NCBI GenBank assembly: GCA_016401345.1
Contig: JAEACG010000001.1
Coordinates: 1-64,000 of the forward strand
Length of the DNA stretch: 64,000 nt
Direction: 5' to 3'
DNA from: Fictibacillus nanhaiensis
Lineage (GTDB): Bacteria > Bacillota > Bacilli > Bacillales > Fictibacillaceae
Shown piece after piece: positions 1-7,904 of this stretch; position 1 is the stretch's first letter, and the number at the start of each line of letters is the position of its first letter. The notes below the pieces were generated by a model. The model saw only the letters and a list, made by a program, of their open reading frames with translations. It made no database searches and was not told where the DNA came from. The position numbers and the translations under genes are program-made.

Positions 1-102
1 ACAGATATGGCTGTTAAGTATATTCATAGATATCTGTTCATGAAATCAAACTTAAATGTGGTTAAACTGTCTAAAAAGATATATTTAGAAAAACTCACAT
101 GA
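1..102 (+). CDS. C-terminal end of a membrane protein, paralogue of the next gene (partial)
   Basis: An open frame enters from the left edge and stops with TGA at 100-102, giving 33 residues. The tail HRYLFMKSNLNVVKLSK closely matches the tail of the next gene (HRYLFMKSNIHLVKLSK), so the two are tandem paralogues. The domain itself lies outside the window. I do not recognise the family; the complete copy downstream suggests a small multi-pass membrane protein. The frame and the similarity are seen directly; function is unknown. Confidence 0.7.
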   Translation, partial: TDMAVKYIHRYLFMKSNLNVVKLSKKIYLEKLT

Positions 103-148
103 AAAACATTATAGTTATTTAAATTTTGTGACAGTGTGGTGATTAATT

Positions 149-859
149 CTGAAACTTGATGAAAAGATTAAATTTAGAAATTTACCTGATGCATTCAAAG
201 AACATTTAAGCTTCTTTGCATCATATCAAATTAAACAAATAATAGGGGCATTCACGTTTATTGGGCTTGATTTAGTAATTATTATGCCCTTGCTTTTCCC
301 GTATATTGAGGAGGTGTTATTTGTAACCCTTCCCTTAATTCTCCTTATTAATGTTTGGGCAATACGGTTATTAATCAAAAAAACATCTGAAACTGAATTT
401 GAGAGTTTGCTATATTTAGGATTTTTAGGTGCTGTAGGATCTTTCTGCTATTTCGTTCTAACCCAAAAAATGAGTTATTGGTTATTAAATATTAATACTC
501 CTTTATATTACGTAATTTCATTTGTTTCATATGTTTTTTTAATTCTCGTTTTCATTTATCAAAAAAATAAAAAGTTCTCCACTATTCAAATGGATGATAA
601 AAAGAATAAAAACAGTTTGACCTCGAAGAAAGCACTAAATTGGTCAGTACCAGCTGGATATATAATTGTTCATATTCTACTGAACCAATCATCTGTTTTG
701 CTTCATACTTATATGGTAATTATGTACTCAGGGCTTTTGATATTTTTTACAGATATTTCAGCGAAGTTTTTCCATAGATACTTGTTTATGAAATCAAATA
801 TACACTTAGTGAAGCTGTCGAAGCTAAAGACTTCAAAATTAAATGCAAAAAAAATCTGA
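149..859 (+). CDS. Multi-pass membrane protein of unknown function
   Basis: This frame encodes about five hydrophobic helices separated by a lysine-rich cytoplasmic loop (QKNKKFSTIQMDDKKNKN) and ends in a basic tail shared with the partial gene at 1-102. The first in-frame ATG is at 284, but it lies inside a hydrophobic stretch, and the frame stays open back to a stop at 140-142. The upstream codons read KLDEKIKFRNLPDAFKEHL, a normal hydrophilic N-terminus. The only candidate initiators there are CTG at 149 or ATT at 146, with a weak GGTGAT site just upstream. The start is therefore either rare or lost by mutation, which would make this a decaying duplicate. Start uncertain; family not recognised. 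Confidence 0.55.
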   Translation: MKLDEKIKFRNLPDAFKEHLSFFASYQIKQIIGAFTFIGLDLVIIMPLLFPYIEEVLFVTLPLILLINVWAIRLLIKKTSETEFESLLYLGFLGAVGSFCYFVLTQKMSYWLLNINTPLYYVISFVSYVFLILVFIYQKNKKFSTIQMDDKKNKNSLTSKKALNWSVPAGYIIVHILLNQSSVLLHTYMVIMYSGLLIFFTDISAKFFHRYLFMKSNIHLVKLSKLKTSKLNAKKI

Positions 860-950
860 TATTAAACTTCAATTTTACCTTCACATATAATCTCTTAAAT
901 TATGAATATAGTGGCATAGTCTATTACTTTCAGGTGGAAATAAAAAATTA

Positions 951-1137
951 ATGATGATTTATGGCAGAAAACAACTTGTTATTGATGAAAAAGAAGTACA
1001 ATATGATTATATTTCGGTTCCTTATCCTGAGGGACACATCAATGAAGAACATACATATGTTTTTAACCATTTTTAGAGGATATGAGAACGAAGAGGAACA
1101 AGAATTTCAGCTAGTGTTAAACTCTGTAAATCAGTAG
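951..1137 (+). pseudogene. Small gene broken by a one-base frameshift in a T run
   Basis: From ATG at 951 a 40-residue frame (MMIYGRKQLVIDEKEVQYDY...) ends at TAG 1074-1076, directly after a run of five T at 1070-1074. Removing one T restores a frame continuing RGYENEEEQEFQLVLNSVNQ to TAG at 1135-1137, with the same acidic character. An AGGTGG ribosome site lies at 932-937, somewhat far from the ATG. This looks like a roughly 60-residue gene inactivated by slippage, or a sequencing error in a homopolymer. I do not recognise the protein. The rest of 860-1276 holds only a terminator and the leader of the next gene. Confidence 0.4.
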
Positions 1138-1157
1138 GGAATAATATTACTAGGAAT

Positions 1158-1192
1158 AGATCATTCATGTATTTGAATGATCTAATTTTTTT
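1158..1192 (+). terminator. Rho-independent terminator
   Basis: A perfect 10-bp stem (AGATCATTCA with TGAATGATCT) around a 6-nt loop is followed by AA and a run of seven T. It closes the transcript of the genes at 1-1137. Confidence 0.85.
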
Positions 1193-1276
1193 ACTATGAG
1201 AATCATTTTTTATGAAAACATTAACATTGTTTTAGTGAAAAACTTAATAATAGATAAGGAAAGGTAAATCAAAACA

Positions 1277-1522
1277 ATGAGAAAACATATGGGCATCGCA
1301 TCTATACTAATCCTTTTAACCACCTTACTTATTTTACAATTCGTCATTGAGAACCGATTAAGTGAAATTGGTTTTATCATCCTTTTAGTCGGGGTACTTT
1401 TAGCATTTATAACAGCTTTCATTAGTACGAAAGGTTTCTGGCGTTCAACTGCATTCAGCGGTATCGGTTTGTTCTTTATTATCTTTATTTTTGGAGTTTT
1501 ATCTTTCATCGGAGTAATATAA
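1277..1522 (+). CDS. Small membrane protein of unknown function
   Basis: 81 residues with three hydrophobic helices (about 5-22, 30-50 and 58-80), linked by short basic or polar turns (ENRLSE, STKGFWR). The ATG follows an AAGGAAAGG ribosome site. An overlapping antisense frame covers almost the same interval, but it has no ribosome site and this strand has the normal membrane-protein composition. It is a single-gene unit between a terminator upstream and the MarR gene downstream. Function is unknown. Confidence 0.7.
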   Translation: MRKHMGIASILILLTTLLILQFVIENRLSEIGFIILLVGVLLAFITAFISTKGFWRSTAFSGIGLFFIIFIFGVLSFIGVI

Positions 1523-1530
1523 CCCTTCTT

Positions 1531-1553
1531 TTATATCGTGTTATAAGATATAA
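1531..1553. promoter_or_regulatory. Inverted repeat upstream of the MarR gene, candidate autoregulatory operator
   Basis: TTATATC (1531-1537) and GATATAA (1547-1553) form a perfect 7-bp inverted repeat with a 9-nt spacer, overlapping a TATAAT-like hexamer at 1549-1554. MarR repressors usually bind such palindromes near their own promoter. Binding by the 1587 product is inferred. Confidence 0.4.
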
Positions 1554-1586
1554 TCTTAATAAACGATGTAAAAAGAGGTGCTTATC

Positions 1587-2000
1587 TTGTTTAGTCCGTC
1601 AAAGTTAAATCAATATTGGACAGACATCTATTTTCATTTACATTATCCACATGGTGAGAAAATAACTCATCAAATGGTACGGATTCTACAATTGATTGAT
1701 AAAAAAGAGAGGGTAGTTGTAAATGATGTAGCGACTCATCTCGATATCTCTCACAATACCGCGTCTGAGCATGTAAAGCGGATGATTCAGAAAAATTATA
1801 TAGAAAAGAAACGTGATCAGGAGGATGAAAGAAAAGTCATTCTTCGGTTAACCGATTGTGGCACAATCGTACTTCATGAGAACACGAGTCTTGATGAAGA
1901 AAAGTTGAATCATATTTTTAGTAGTATGGATGAAGTTGAAAAGGAGTTAATCTCAAAGGCATTCAAACTCCTAAGTGAGCGTGCAAAATCATGTATGTAG
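1587..2000 (+). CDS. MarR-family transcriptional regulator
   Basis: 137 residues in the MarR winged-helix layout: an N-terminal dimerisation helix, a helix-turn-helix around VNDVATHLDISHNTASEHVKRM, a basic wing (KKRDQEDERKVILRLTDCG), and C-terminal helices. TTG at 1587 is chosen because AGAGGTG at 1574-1580 sits 6 nt ahead of it; the GTG at 1578 overlaps that ribosome site. Its 3' end overlaps the membrane-protein gene at 1991, so the pair is translationally coupled, and the regulator probably controls that gene and itself through the palindrome at 1531-1553. The ligand is unknown. Confidence 0.85.
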   Translation: MFSPSKLNQYWTDIYFHLHYPHGEKITHQMVRILQLIDKKERVVVNDVATHLDISHNTASEHVKRMIQKNYIEKKRDQEDERKVILRLTDCGTIVLHENTSLDEEKLNHIFSSMDEVEKELISKAFKLLSERAKSCM

Positions 2001-2338
2001 TTATGAAAATTTTAATTTCTGCAGGAGTTATAGCAGCTGTTACCGAAATTGCTAGAAGGTTTCCTAGTTTTGGTGGGGTGGTGGCTGCTCTTCCACTTGT
2101 CAGTTTGTTAAGCATCATTTGGCTTTATGTACAAGGAGAGCCAACCAAAGCGTTAAGCAAATTTGCTCTTGGCGTTCTATGGGGATTTCCGGCGACTGCC
2201 GTTTTATTAGTGATTGTATATATTTCATTAAAGCACTCATTATCATTAATCACCTGTTTAGGTTTAGGTATAAGCGGTTGGTTTCTATGTATTTTGCTTC
2301 AAGAGGTAGCTATAAAGTTCATAAAAACGATTATCTGA
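1991..2338 (+). CDS. DUF3147-like small membrane protein
   Basis: 115 residues with four hydrophobic helices. The N-terminal pattern ITEIARRFPSFGGVVAALPLVSLLSIIWLY-type (seen here as TEIARRFPSFGGVVAALP) is typical of DUF3147 proteins. It overlaps the MarR gene by 10 nt; ATG at 2003 is an alternative start. DUF3147 proteins have no established function, though coupling to a MarR regulator would fit an inducible transport or envelope role. The family call is from recalled motif similarity. Confidence 0.75.
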   Translation: MYVVMKILISAGVIAAVTEIARRFPSFGGVVAALPLVSLLSIIWLYVQGEPTKALSKFALGVLWGFPATAVLLVIVYISLKHSLSLITCLGLGISGWFLCILLQEVAIKFIKTII

Positions 2339-2373
2339 TTACCAGACATTTAATTCCGTAAAGAGGTGAAAGT

Positions 2374-2568
2374 ATGCAAAATACAAATCTCCCCACAAAA
2401 TTAGGAAAACCCGCTGAAAGAGCTTTGACATCTGCAGGCATATCTTCAATCGAGCAACTTACAGATTGGAGGGAATCAGATCTTAAGAAATTACACGGAA
2501 TAGGTCCGAAAGCGATGGGACAACTTCTTGCTGCACTCAATGAAAGAGGACTGTCTTTTAAGAAATAA
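2374..2568 (+). CDS. Helix-hairpin-helix, RNA polymerase alpha CTD-like small protein
   Basis: 64 residues. LGKPAERALTSAGISSIEQLTDW followed by LKKLHGIGPKAMGQLLAAL matches the paired-helix fold shared by the RNA polymerase alpha C-terminal domain and helix-hairpin-helix DNA-binding proteins, with the GIGPKA hairpin visible. The AGAGGTGAAAG ribosome site is well spaced. Stand-alone proteins of this kind are common in Bacillaceae; a role in DNA binding is likely but untested. It is a single gene in a cluster of small accessory genes. Confidence 0.8.
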   Translation: MQNTNLPTKLGKPAERALTSAGISSIEQLTDWRESDLKKLHGIGPKAMGQLLAALNERGLSFKK

Positions 2569-2604
2569 CACAGTGTTTTTATACATATAAAGGAGAACGC
2601 TTAC

Positions 2605-3534
2605 ATGTTAGATCAGACTACACTCGTAAAAGCAACAATTAGCGATGCAGTACAGTTAACTGCCATTATGAAAAAAACGTTTGATGGCGAAGCAGAAAAA
2701 TGGCTTACGCATCTAGATACCATCGACTTCAATATACAGCCACCAGGATACACATCTGTTGAAATGACTAAATATATGATTAGAGAATTAGAATATTTCA
2801 AAGTAATGTACGATGGTATTCTTGTTGGAGGAATCATAGCCACCATCTCAGGAAAGTCATACGGCAGGATTGATCGAATTTTTATTGATCCAGATTACCA
2901 AGGTAAAGGGATTGGTTCTTTAGTTATAAACTTAATTGAAAAAGAATTTCCTTATGTAAGAGCTTGGGATCTTGAGACGTCGAGTAGACAGCTGAATAAC
3001 CATTACTTTTATAAAAAGATGGGGTATGTTGTGACCTTTGAAGGTGAAGAAGAGTTTTGTTTTGTAAAACATATTAAGCAGCCGTTTCAACATGAGAGTA
3101 TGATGAAAAATCAAACCTTATCTCATCATCAATATGAAAACTCTGATCTAAGTCATTCTGAATATTACCAAGTTACGATGGAATGTTGTTCGATAAGCAA
3201 CAGTAACGTAAGTCAAATACATATGAGCAATTGCAATCTAAGTCGTTCAAAGTTTCAAAATATTAACTATAGAAATACAATGTTTGCCGATTTGAATTTA
3301 TCTGATAGTGAATTCATTTACGTGACGTTAAGTGGTGCCCAATTCATAGACACAAATCTTGGTGACAAAGGGAATCCTCTTCTATTTAACAGGTGCGATC
3401 TTACTGGTTCCAAACTAGTAAATTGTGACCTTAAACATGTTGAAATTGAAAAAAGTGATATTACCGGTATGAAGATAGATAACATTCCTGTAGAAGATTT
3501 GCTTCACTTGTACTATCAATCTAGTAAACATTAA
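2605..3534 (+). CDS. GNAT acetyltransferase fused to a pentapeptide-repeat domain
   Basis: 309 residues. Residues 1-150 are a GNAT N-acetyltransferase: beta strand RIDRIFIDPDY, then the acetyl-CoA loop QGKGIG at 99-104, and a C-terminal NNHYFYKKMGY motif. Residues about 170-295 read as loose pentapeptide repeats (NSDLSHSEYY, NCNLSRSKF, DLNLSDSEF, NRCDLTGSKL, NCDLKHVEIEKSDI), predicting a right-handed beta helix. A strong AAAGGAGAA site precedes the ATG. Pentapeptide domains often mediate protein-protein contact and some mimic DNA; fused to an acetyltransferase they may present the target. The substrate is unknown. Confidence 0.85.
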   Translation: MLDQTTLVKATISDAVQLTAIMKKTFDGEAEKWLTHLDTIDFNIQPPGYTSVEMTKYMIRELEYFKVMYDGILVGGIIATISGKSYGRIDRIFIDPDYQGKGIGSLVINLIEKEFPYVRAWDLETSSRQLNNHYFYKKMGYVVTFEGEEEFCFVKHIKQPFQHESMMKNQTLSHHQYENSDLSHSEYYQVTMECCSISNSNVSQIHMSNCNLSRSKFQNINYRNTMFADLNLSDSEFIYVTLSGAQFIDTNLGDKGNPLLFNRCDLTGSKLVNCDLKHVEIEKSDITGMKIDNIPVEDLLHLYYQSSKH

Positions 3535-3558
3535 GAACTTCATGAAAAAAGAAAGGCG

Positions 3559-4479
3559 ATGAAGAAAATGATAGAGCAACTAAACGGTCAAGAATTTGAA
3601 ATTAGAGGCAAAAAATTATATGTAGAACGTTACGGTACTGATGATAAACCAGCTATCCTTTATCTTCATGGAGGTCCTGGGGAAGGATGTCATGATTTTT
3701 CTTTTCATCAAGCTGAAAGATTAGGAAAGCATTTCAATCTAATTTTAATAGACCAAAGAGGAGTTTGTCGGTCTGAAAACATAGAAAAGAATGAACCCTT
3801 TGGCTTTCAAGATTTAATCGATGACTGTGAAGCTCTTCGAGAACTTTTACATATAAAAAAGTGGTCACTTATTGGTCATTCATTTGGTGGATTTTTAGCT
3901 CTAGCTTATGTTCGGCAACATCCTGAATCTATAGAAAAAGTGATTTTCGAGGGACCAACTTTTGATTTTGAACTAACATCGAGAAGTCTTATCAGAAAGA
4001 CTGCACATTTACTAAAAAAGTATGGCAAACACGAACTATACGAGAAAGGTTTGTTACTTGCTGAGGGGAATCATACCATTCGTGAATTAACAGAAGAATA
4101 TATGAAGTTGAGTGATGAGTTAGGTGAGAACCGTATGGAGATCTATCGGCATAATCATAATAACCCAACGGATTATTATTCATTTTATTCTGAGGAAGAA
4201 TGGGACGAATTCTATGACCGTTCAGAGCACCACTACAATTTGTTAAGAGAAGAAGGCAAGATATTTGATTCTTTGTTAGATGACATAAAGTTTGTTGAAA
4301 ATCCGGTGTTGTTACTCGTTGGAAAATATGATGCTTGTACGTGTGAAAAGCATTTTGAGGTGTTCGAGCGAGATGCTATTAACGGAGAAATATTAATCTT
4401 TGAAGAAAGTGGTCACACTCCTCATTACGAGGAGTCAGAAAAGTTTAAGGAAGTTATCATAGATTATCTGCAATCTTAG
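3559..4479 (+). CDS. Alpha/beta hydrolase, proline iminopeptidase-like
   Basis: 306 residues. The oxyanion-hole motif HGGPG is at 37-41, the nucleophile elbow GHSFGG has Ser at about 108, the acid is probably the Asp of GKYDAC near 262, and the catalytic His is in SGHTPH near 286. HGGPG with this spacing is typical of proline iminopeptidase (peptidase S33) relatives. A second ATG at 3568 is also usable with the AAAGG site. It stands alone and ends in a strong terminator. The substrate cannot be assigned. Confidence 0.85.
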   Translation: MKKMIEQLNGQEFEIRGKKLYVERYGTDDKPAILYLHGGPGEGCHDFSFHQAERLGKHFNLILIDQRGVCRSENIEKNEPFGFQDLIDDCEALRELLHIKKWSLIGHSFGGFLALAYVRQHPESIEKVIFEGPTFDFELTSRSLIRKTAHLLKKYGKHELYEKGLLLAEGNHTIRELTEEYMKLSDELGENRMEIYRHNHNNPTDYYSFYSEEEWDEFYDRSEHHYNLLREEGKIFDSLLDDIKFVENPVLLLVGKYDACTCEKHFEVFERDAINGEILIFEESGHTPHYEESEKFKEVIIDYLQS

Positions 4480-4483
4480 GATT

Positions 4484-4517
4484 AGAAAGACCATGTTTCG
4501 TAGCTGGTCTTTCTTTT
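4484..4517 (+). terminator. Rho-independent terminator
   Basis: A 10-bp stem (AGAAAGACCA with TGGTCTTTCT) with an 11-nt loop is followed by a short T run, right after the hydrolase gene. Confidence 0.8.
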
Positions 4518-4627
4518 AAATTTAACGGCCTTTTTAAAATACGTCTTCTAAGCTGTTTTGAAGAAGAGGTGTTTTTCATTCTTTTGTGTAACTAGAGAAT
4601 AAACATTTAACATATAGAGGTGAAGAG

Positions 4628-5188
4628 ATGAAACTCGTATTATTATTTGGCCCGCAAGCGGTTGGGAAGATGACTGTTGGGCATGAGTTAGAGAAAGTCA
4701 CAAAATTAAAGCTTTTTCATAATCACATGACGATCGATCTTGTTACACCGTTTTTTGAATATGGTTCTGATGAGGGAAGAAGACTGGTGAAATTGTTTCG
4801 TTCAGAGATTTTTCAAACATATGCGAAGAGTGATCAGTATGGAATGATATTTACATATGTATGGGCGTTTAATTATAAGGAAGATTGGGAGTTTGTTGAA
4901 GGTGTGTGCCAGGTGTTTGAGAAGGAAGGAGCAGAGATCTATTTTGTCGAACTTGAATCTGATCTAGAGACAAGACTTAAGAGAAACACGACTTCTCATA
5001 GGTTAGACCATAAACCTTCTAAAAGAAATATTAAGTGGTCGGAAAATGATGTAAAGACATCGATGGAAAAGTACCGTTTGAACTCTGAAGAGGGAGAGTT
5101 AAAAAGAGAAAATTATCTGCGAATCAACAACGAAAATTTAAACCCTGATGAAGTAGCTGAACAAATAAAATATACATTTAACTTATAA
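4628..5188 (+). CDS. P-loop nucleoside kinase-like protein
   Basis: 186 residues beginning with a beta strand and a Walker A loop, GPQAVGKM at 8-15, where the usual Lys-Ser/Thr is Lys-Met. FHNHMTIDLV resembles the substrate-binding helix of shikimate/gluconate-type kinases, and a lid-like basic stretch follows (LETRLKRNTTSHR). These features suggest a small AAA or kinase-family protein that phosphorylates an unknown small molecule. The ribosome site AGAGGTGAAGAG is good. Single gene, sharing a terminator with the convergent SRPBCC gene. Confidence 0.75.
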   Translation: MKLVLLFGPQAVGKMTVGHELEKVTKLKLFHNHMTIDLVTPFFEYGSDEGRRLVKLFRSEIFQTYAKSDQYGMIFTYVWAFNYKEDWEFVEGVCQVFEKEGAEIYFVELESDLETRLKRNTTSHRLDHKPSKRNIKWSENDVKTSMEKYRLNSEEGELKRENYLRINNENLNPDEVAEQIKYTFNL

Positions 5189-5214
5189 AAAAAGGACCTA
5201 AGAGGTCCTTTTTT
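5187..5214. terminator. Bidirectional terminator between convergent genes
   Basis: AGGACCT and AGGTCCT pair around a 3-nt loop. A-rich and T-rich flanks extend the stem and supply a T run in both directions, serving the kinase-like gene and the SRPBCC gene. Confidence 0.85.
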
Positions 5215-5219
5215 GCTGC

Positions 5220-5684
5220 TTATACGTGAAAATCTGGTGCTTTATCTGCCACTAGGTTTAATTGGATGCCGTGTTCCAAATACGCTTTTAGCCCACACAA
5301 TACCATTGTATATCCTCCCATTGCATCAATGGCATGGTTTAGTACCTCATCACCATCACCGGTAAAACCAGCATTTGTGATGTTAACCATAGTTTCATTA
5401 TTGTTGCGAGAAGTAAATGACCACTCCACTGTTGTTCCATTGGAAGATTCAATTAAAATGCGTTTATTTGTTTCTAATTCTTTAACTAAAATCTCGTCGG
5501 AAACTCCGTACATTTCCCATTCCCACAAGACTTTTTTTCCTTCTGATAGTCTTCCACTGCTTTTAGTGAACCAGAATTTTGTGGTGATGTCAGGCTCTAT
5601 AAAAGCTTCAAATACGAGGTTAGCTGGTTTCCTAATAAGCATTTCTGTACGTACGACAGGATTCGTTTTAATAGATTTATTCAT
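5220..5684 (-). CDS. SRPBCC (AHSA1-like) domain protein
   Basis: 154 residues. PANLVFEAFIEPDITTKFWF near the N-terminus and the long C-terminal helix (GGYTMVLCGLKAYLEHG) are typical of the AHSA1/SRPBCC helix-grip fold, which forms a hydrophobic ligand pocket. The middle is alternating strands ending in VEWSFTSRNNNETMVNITNAGF. An AAAAGGAG site precedes the ATG. The ligand is unknown; it is not an Aha1 co-chaperone in the eukaryotic sense. Confidence 0.85.
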   Translation of the reverse strand: MNKSIKTNPVVRTEMLIRKPANLVFEAFIEPDITTKFWFTKSSGRLSEGKKVLWEWEMYGVSDEILVKELETNKRILIESSNGTTVEWSFTSRNNNETMVNITNAGFTGDGDEVLNHAIDAMGGYTMVLCGLKAYLEHGIQLNLVADKAPDFHV

Positions 5685-5836
5685 ATATTCTCCTTTTCTT
5701 AATACGTTTCTCCATGGTTTTATTACATTTTATTATAGAAGAATTAGTCATTAGGAACAACGCTTCTATAGAGTTTTATTTACAATGATTCACATAATCT
5801 TTTGTAATTAGTGTGGTAAAATGATCACCAATGTTA

Positions 5837-5866
5837 TATAGTGTGTATATAGATATAAACACTATA
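5837..5866. promoter_or_regulatory. YtrA-type operator upstream of the ABC export operon
   Basis: TATAGTGT (5837-5844) and ACACTATA (5859-5866) form a perfect 8-bp inverted repeat with a 14-nt spacer, just downstream of a TAAAAT-like -10 at 5816-5821. YtrA-subfamily GntR repressors bind long spaced palindromes of this kind before their own operon, and the operon's second gene is such a regulator. Repressor identity is inferred. Confidence 0.65.
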
Positions 5867-5893
5867 ACAGTTACAAAAAGGTGGATGATGTTT

Positions 5894-6619
5894 ATGAACC
5901 GATGGCAACAAGCATTTCGGCTATCAAAATTTGAATTAATACATTCAAAGAAAAGTATTTTATTTTTACTTTTTTTATTAGCGCCATATTCGTTTTTCTT
6001 GACGATGTCTATTGGTTCTTACTTAGAAGAGCACTTTATGCTGTATGATATTTTCTTTTTACTTACTTTTGGTGTTGCAGCCATATGGGCTAAACCAAAG
6101 GAATATCAATACCAAAAACTTTCTGACAATATGTGGGCACAACCTTTTACAGTCTTTCTTAACCAACTTCCTATTCCAAGAGAGATTGTGGTAAGAAGCC
6201 GATTTATTATTTATTTTATTTACTCACTTCCGTTCCATCTAGCAGTATTAGTGATCATGTATAGCTTTGCTCCTGAATTGCGACAAACGTTACCGCCTCT
6301 TGAGTTTATAGCATTTTCACTCATCTGGCTTAGCTTTGGCATTTGTTATGGAAGTGTATATCCGGCGAGTGATTCAGGAGATAAAGTCACGAACGTGAAG
6401 ATGGCGTTTTACGCAGTTGTTTTATTGGGAAGCTTCTCGTTAATATTATTTGCTGTTCCTTATCTCTCGAGTTACGGATTAGTTGGACTCACCATTGTGC
6501 TTGCAAGCAAATGGCCCATTGTTTCATCTTTGATATCCGTCATCGCAGCGGGTGCAAGTGTTGAATTTTGGATGAGATATATGAAAAAACACATGAATAA
6601 ATTGGATTATTTTCAGTAA
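5894..6619 (+). CDS. ABC transporter membrane protein (predicted)
   Basis: About 241 residues with six hydrophobic helices, no obvious catalytic motif, and a short positively charged N-terminus (MNRWQQAFRLSKFELIHSKK) like ABC-2 permeases. The open frame reaches back to 5831, but that segment overlaps the operator. ATG at 5894 is preferred because AAGGTGG at 5878-5884 lies 9 nt upstream. It is the first gene of the operon and is followed by the GntR regulator. In Bacillus ytr operons similar membrane genes pair with an ATPase; the partner here is probably the ATPase at 7044. Confidence 0.7.
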   Translation: MNRWQQAFRLSKFELIHSKKSILFLLFLLAPYSFFLTMSIGSYLEEHFMLYDIFFLLTFGVAAIWAKPKEYQYQKLSDNMWAQPFTVFLNQLPIPREIVVRSRFIIYFIYSLPFHLAVLVIMYSFAPELRQTLPPLEFIAFSLIWLSFGICYGSVYPASDSGDKVTNVKMAFYAVVLLGSFSLILFAVPYLSSYGLVGLTIVLASKWPIVSSLISVIAAGASVEFWMRYMKKHMNKLDYFQ

Positions 6620-6639
6620 AGAAGGGAGGAAGCATTTTA

Positions 6640-7047
6640 ATGGAACTTCCTATTAAGCTTTCTAGAGATTCCAGGGTTCCCATCTATCACCAGATAGAAG
6701 GACAAATTAAAGCACTAATTGTTAGTGGTAAGTTACCAGCAGGTTCACCTCTTCCTTCCATTCGAGCACTTTCAAAAGATTTAGAGATCAGTGTCATTAC
6801 TACTCGGCGTGCTTATCAAGATTTAGAGTACGGAGGCTTTATCAAAACAACGCAAGGGAAGGGAACTTTCGTTGCTGAAGTGGAGGTAAAAAAGATGGAG
6901 AAATTAGCTGTATCATCTGTTTCTGAAGCGATTGAAAAAGGTGTAGAGACCGCTCTTCGACACAATTACTCAGTAGATGAAATTCGATCAGTGTTTGAAG
7001 AAGTGCTAGCAAGACTTAAAGATAACGATCGAGGTGGTAGTGAATGA
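6640..7047 (+). CDS. GntR-family repressor, YtrA subfamily
   Basis: 135 residues. The N-terminal winged helix contains VPIYHQIEGQIKALIVSGKLPAGSPLPSIRALSKDLEIS and the recognition helix VITTRRAYQDLEYGG, followed by the KTTQGKGTFVAE wing. The C-terminus is a short helical tail of about 50 residues rather than a large effector domain, which defines the YtrA subgroup. Its stop overlaps the start of the next ATPase gene (ATGA). It probably represses its own operon through the palindrome at 5837-5866; in known cases such operons respond to cell-wall antibiotics. Confidence 0.9.
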   Translation: MELPIKLSRDSRVPIYHQIEGQIKALIVSGKLPAGSPLPSIRALSKDLEISVITTRRAYQDLEYGGFIKTTQGKGTFVAEVEVKKMEKLAVSSVSEAIEKGVETALRHNYSVDEIRSVFEEVLARLKDNDRGGSE

Positions 7048-7898
7048 AGCTATGTACACAAATTGAAAGAGTAGAGAAAACAGTAGATGATTTCACAGTG
7101 GGTCCAATAGATCTAGATATTGAACTCGGTACGATTACGTCACTAATTGGCAACAACGGTGCAGGGAAAAGCACACTCATAAAAATGATGATGAACCTCG
7201 TTAAACCGGACAACGGCCTTCTGTTGCATTTTGGAACAAATATAAAGACCAGTGAACATTGGAAACAAGATGTTGCATATCAACCACAATCTGTTCTAGG
7301 TTGTGATTTGTTAACTGGAAATCATCTCAGAGATTTAATGGCACCTTGGTATAAAAACTGGGATCAAGAAATGTTTATGAATCTTGTAAGAATTTTTGAA
7401 ATCGATCTTAATAAACGTTTTGGAAAAATGTCTAAAGGCATGCAGCAAAAACTTAACATTGTTTTAGCTCTCTCTAAGAACACAAAACTTTTAATCTTAG
7501 ATGAACCCACTGCCAATATGGATATTCCTTCAAAACAAAAGTTAATGAACATTCTTGTGGGTTGGATGGAAAGAGATGAGAGAGCGATTGTTATTGCTAC
7601 TCACCAAGTTGATGATATTAAGAAGTTAGCAGATTATATCGTGATCATGAACGAAGGCAAAGTATTAGGTAAATACGAAAAAGAAGAATTAGTGTACCGA
7701 TACAAGCGCTATTGGTTTGAAGATGGGTTAGAGATTGAAAAGATTCCTGGTGAGATCGACCGTTTGAACGATCGTTTGCTCATTTCTAATAATGTAGATC
7801 AAACAGACACATTCTTGAAGAAAAATGAAATAAAAATTATGCAATCAGAGGTTTTAGAAGTAGAAGAAATTATTACTTACATGCTAATGGGGAGGTAA
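7044..7898 (+). CDS. ABC transporter ATP-binding protein
   Basis: 284 residues. Walker A is GNNGAGKST at 36-44, the signature is the variant MSKGMQQKL in place of LSGGQ, Walker B is LLILDEPTANMD, and the switch His is in IATHQVDD. The last 80 residues are an extension without motifs. Translation is coupled to the GntR gene by a 4-nt overlap. It likely energises the membrane protein at 5894, as in YtrB-type systems. Confidence 0.92.
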   Translation: MKLCTQIERVEKTVDDFTVGPIDLDIELGTITSLIGNNGAGKSTLIKMMMNLVKPDNGLLLHFGTNIKTSEHWKQDVAYQPQSVLGCDLLTGNHLRDLMAPWYKNWDQEMFMNLVRIFEIDLNKRFGKMSKGMQQKLNIVLALSKNTKLLILDEPTANMDIPSKQKLMNILVGWMERDERAIVIATHQVDDIKKLADYIVIMNEGKVLGKYEKEELVYRYKRYWFEDGLEIEKIPGEIDRLNDRLLISNNVDQTDTFLKKNEIKIMQSEVLEVEEIITYMLMGR

Positions 7899-7904
7899 GA
7901 GAAG

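Noticed and set aside
1210-1509. Minus-strand ORF of 99 codons
   Set aside because: It is antisense to the small membrane protein at 1277, has no ribosome site and an odd composition.
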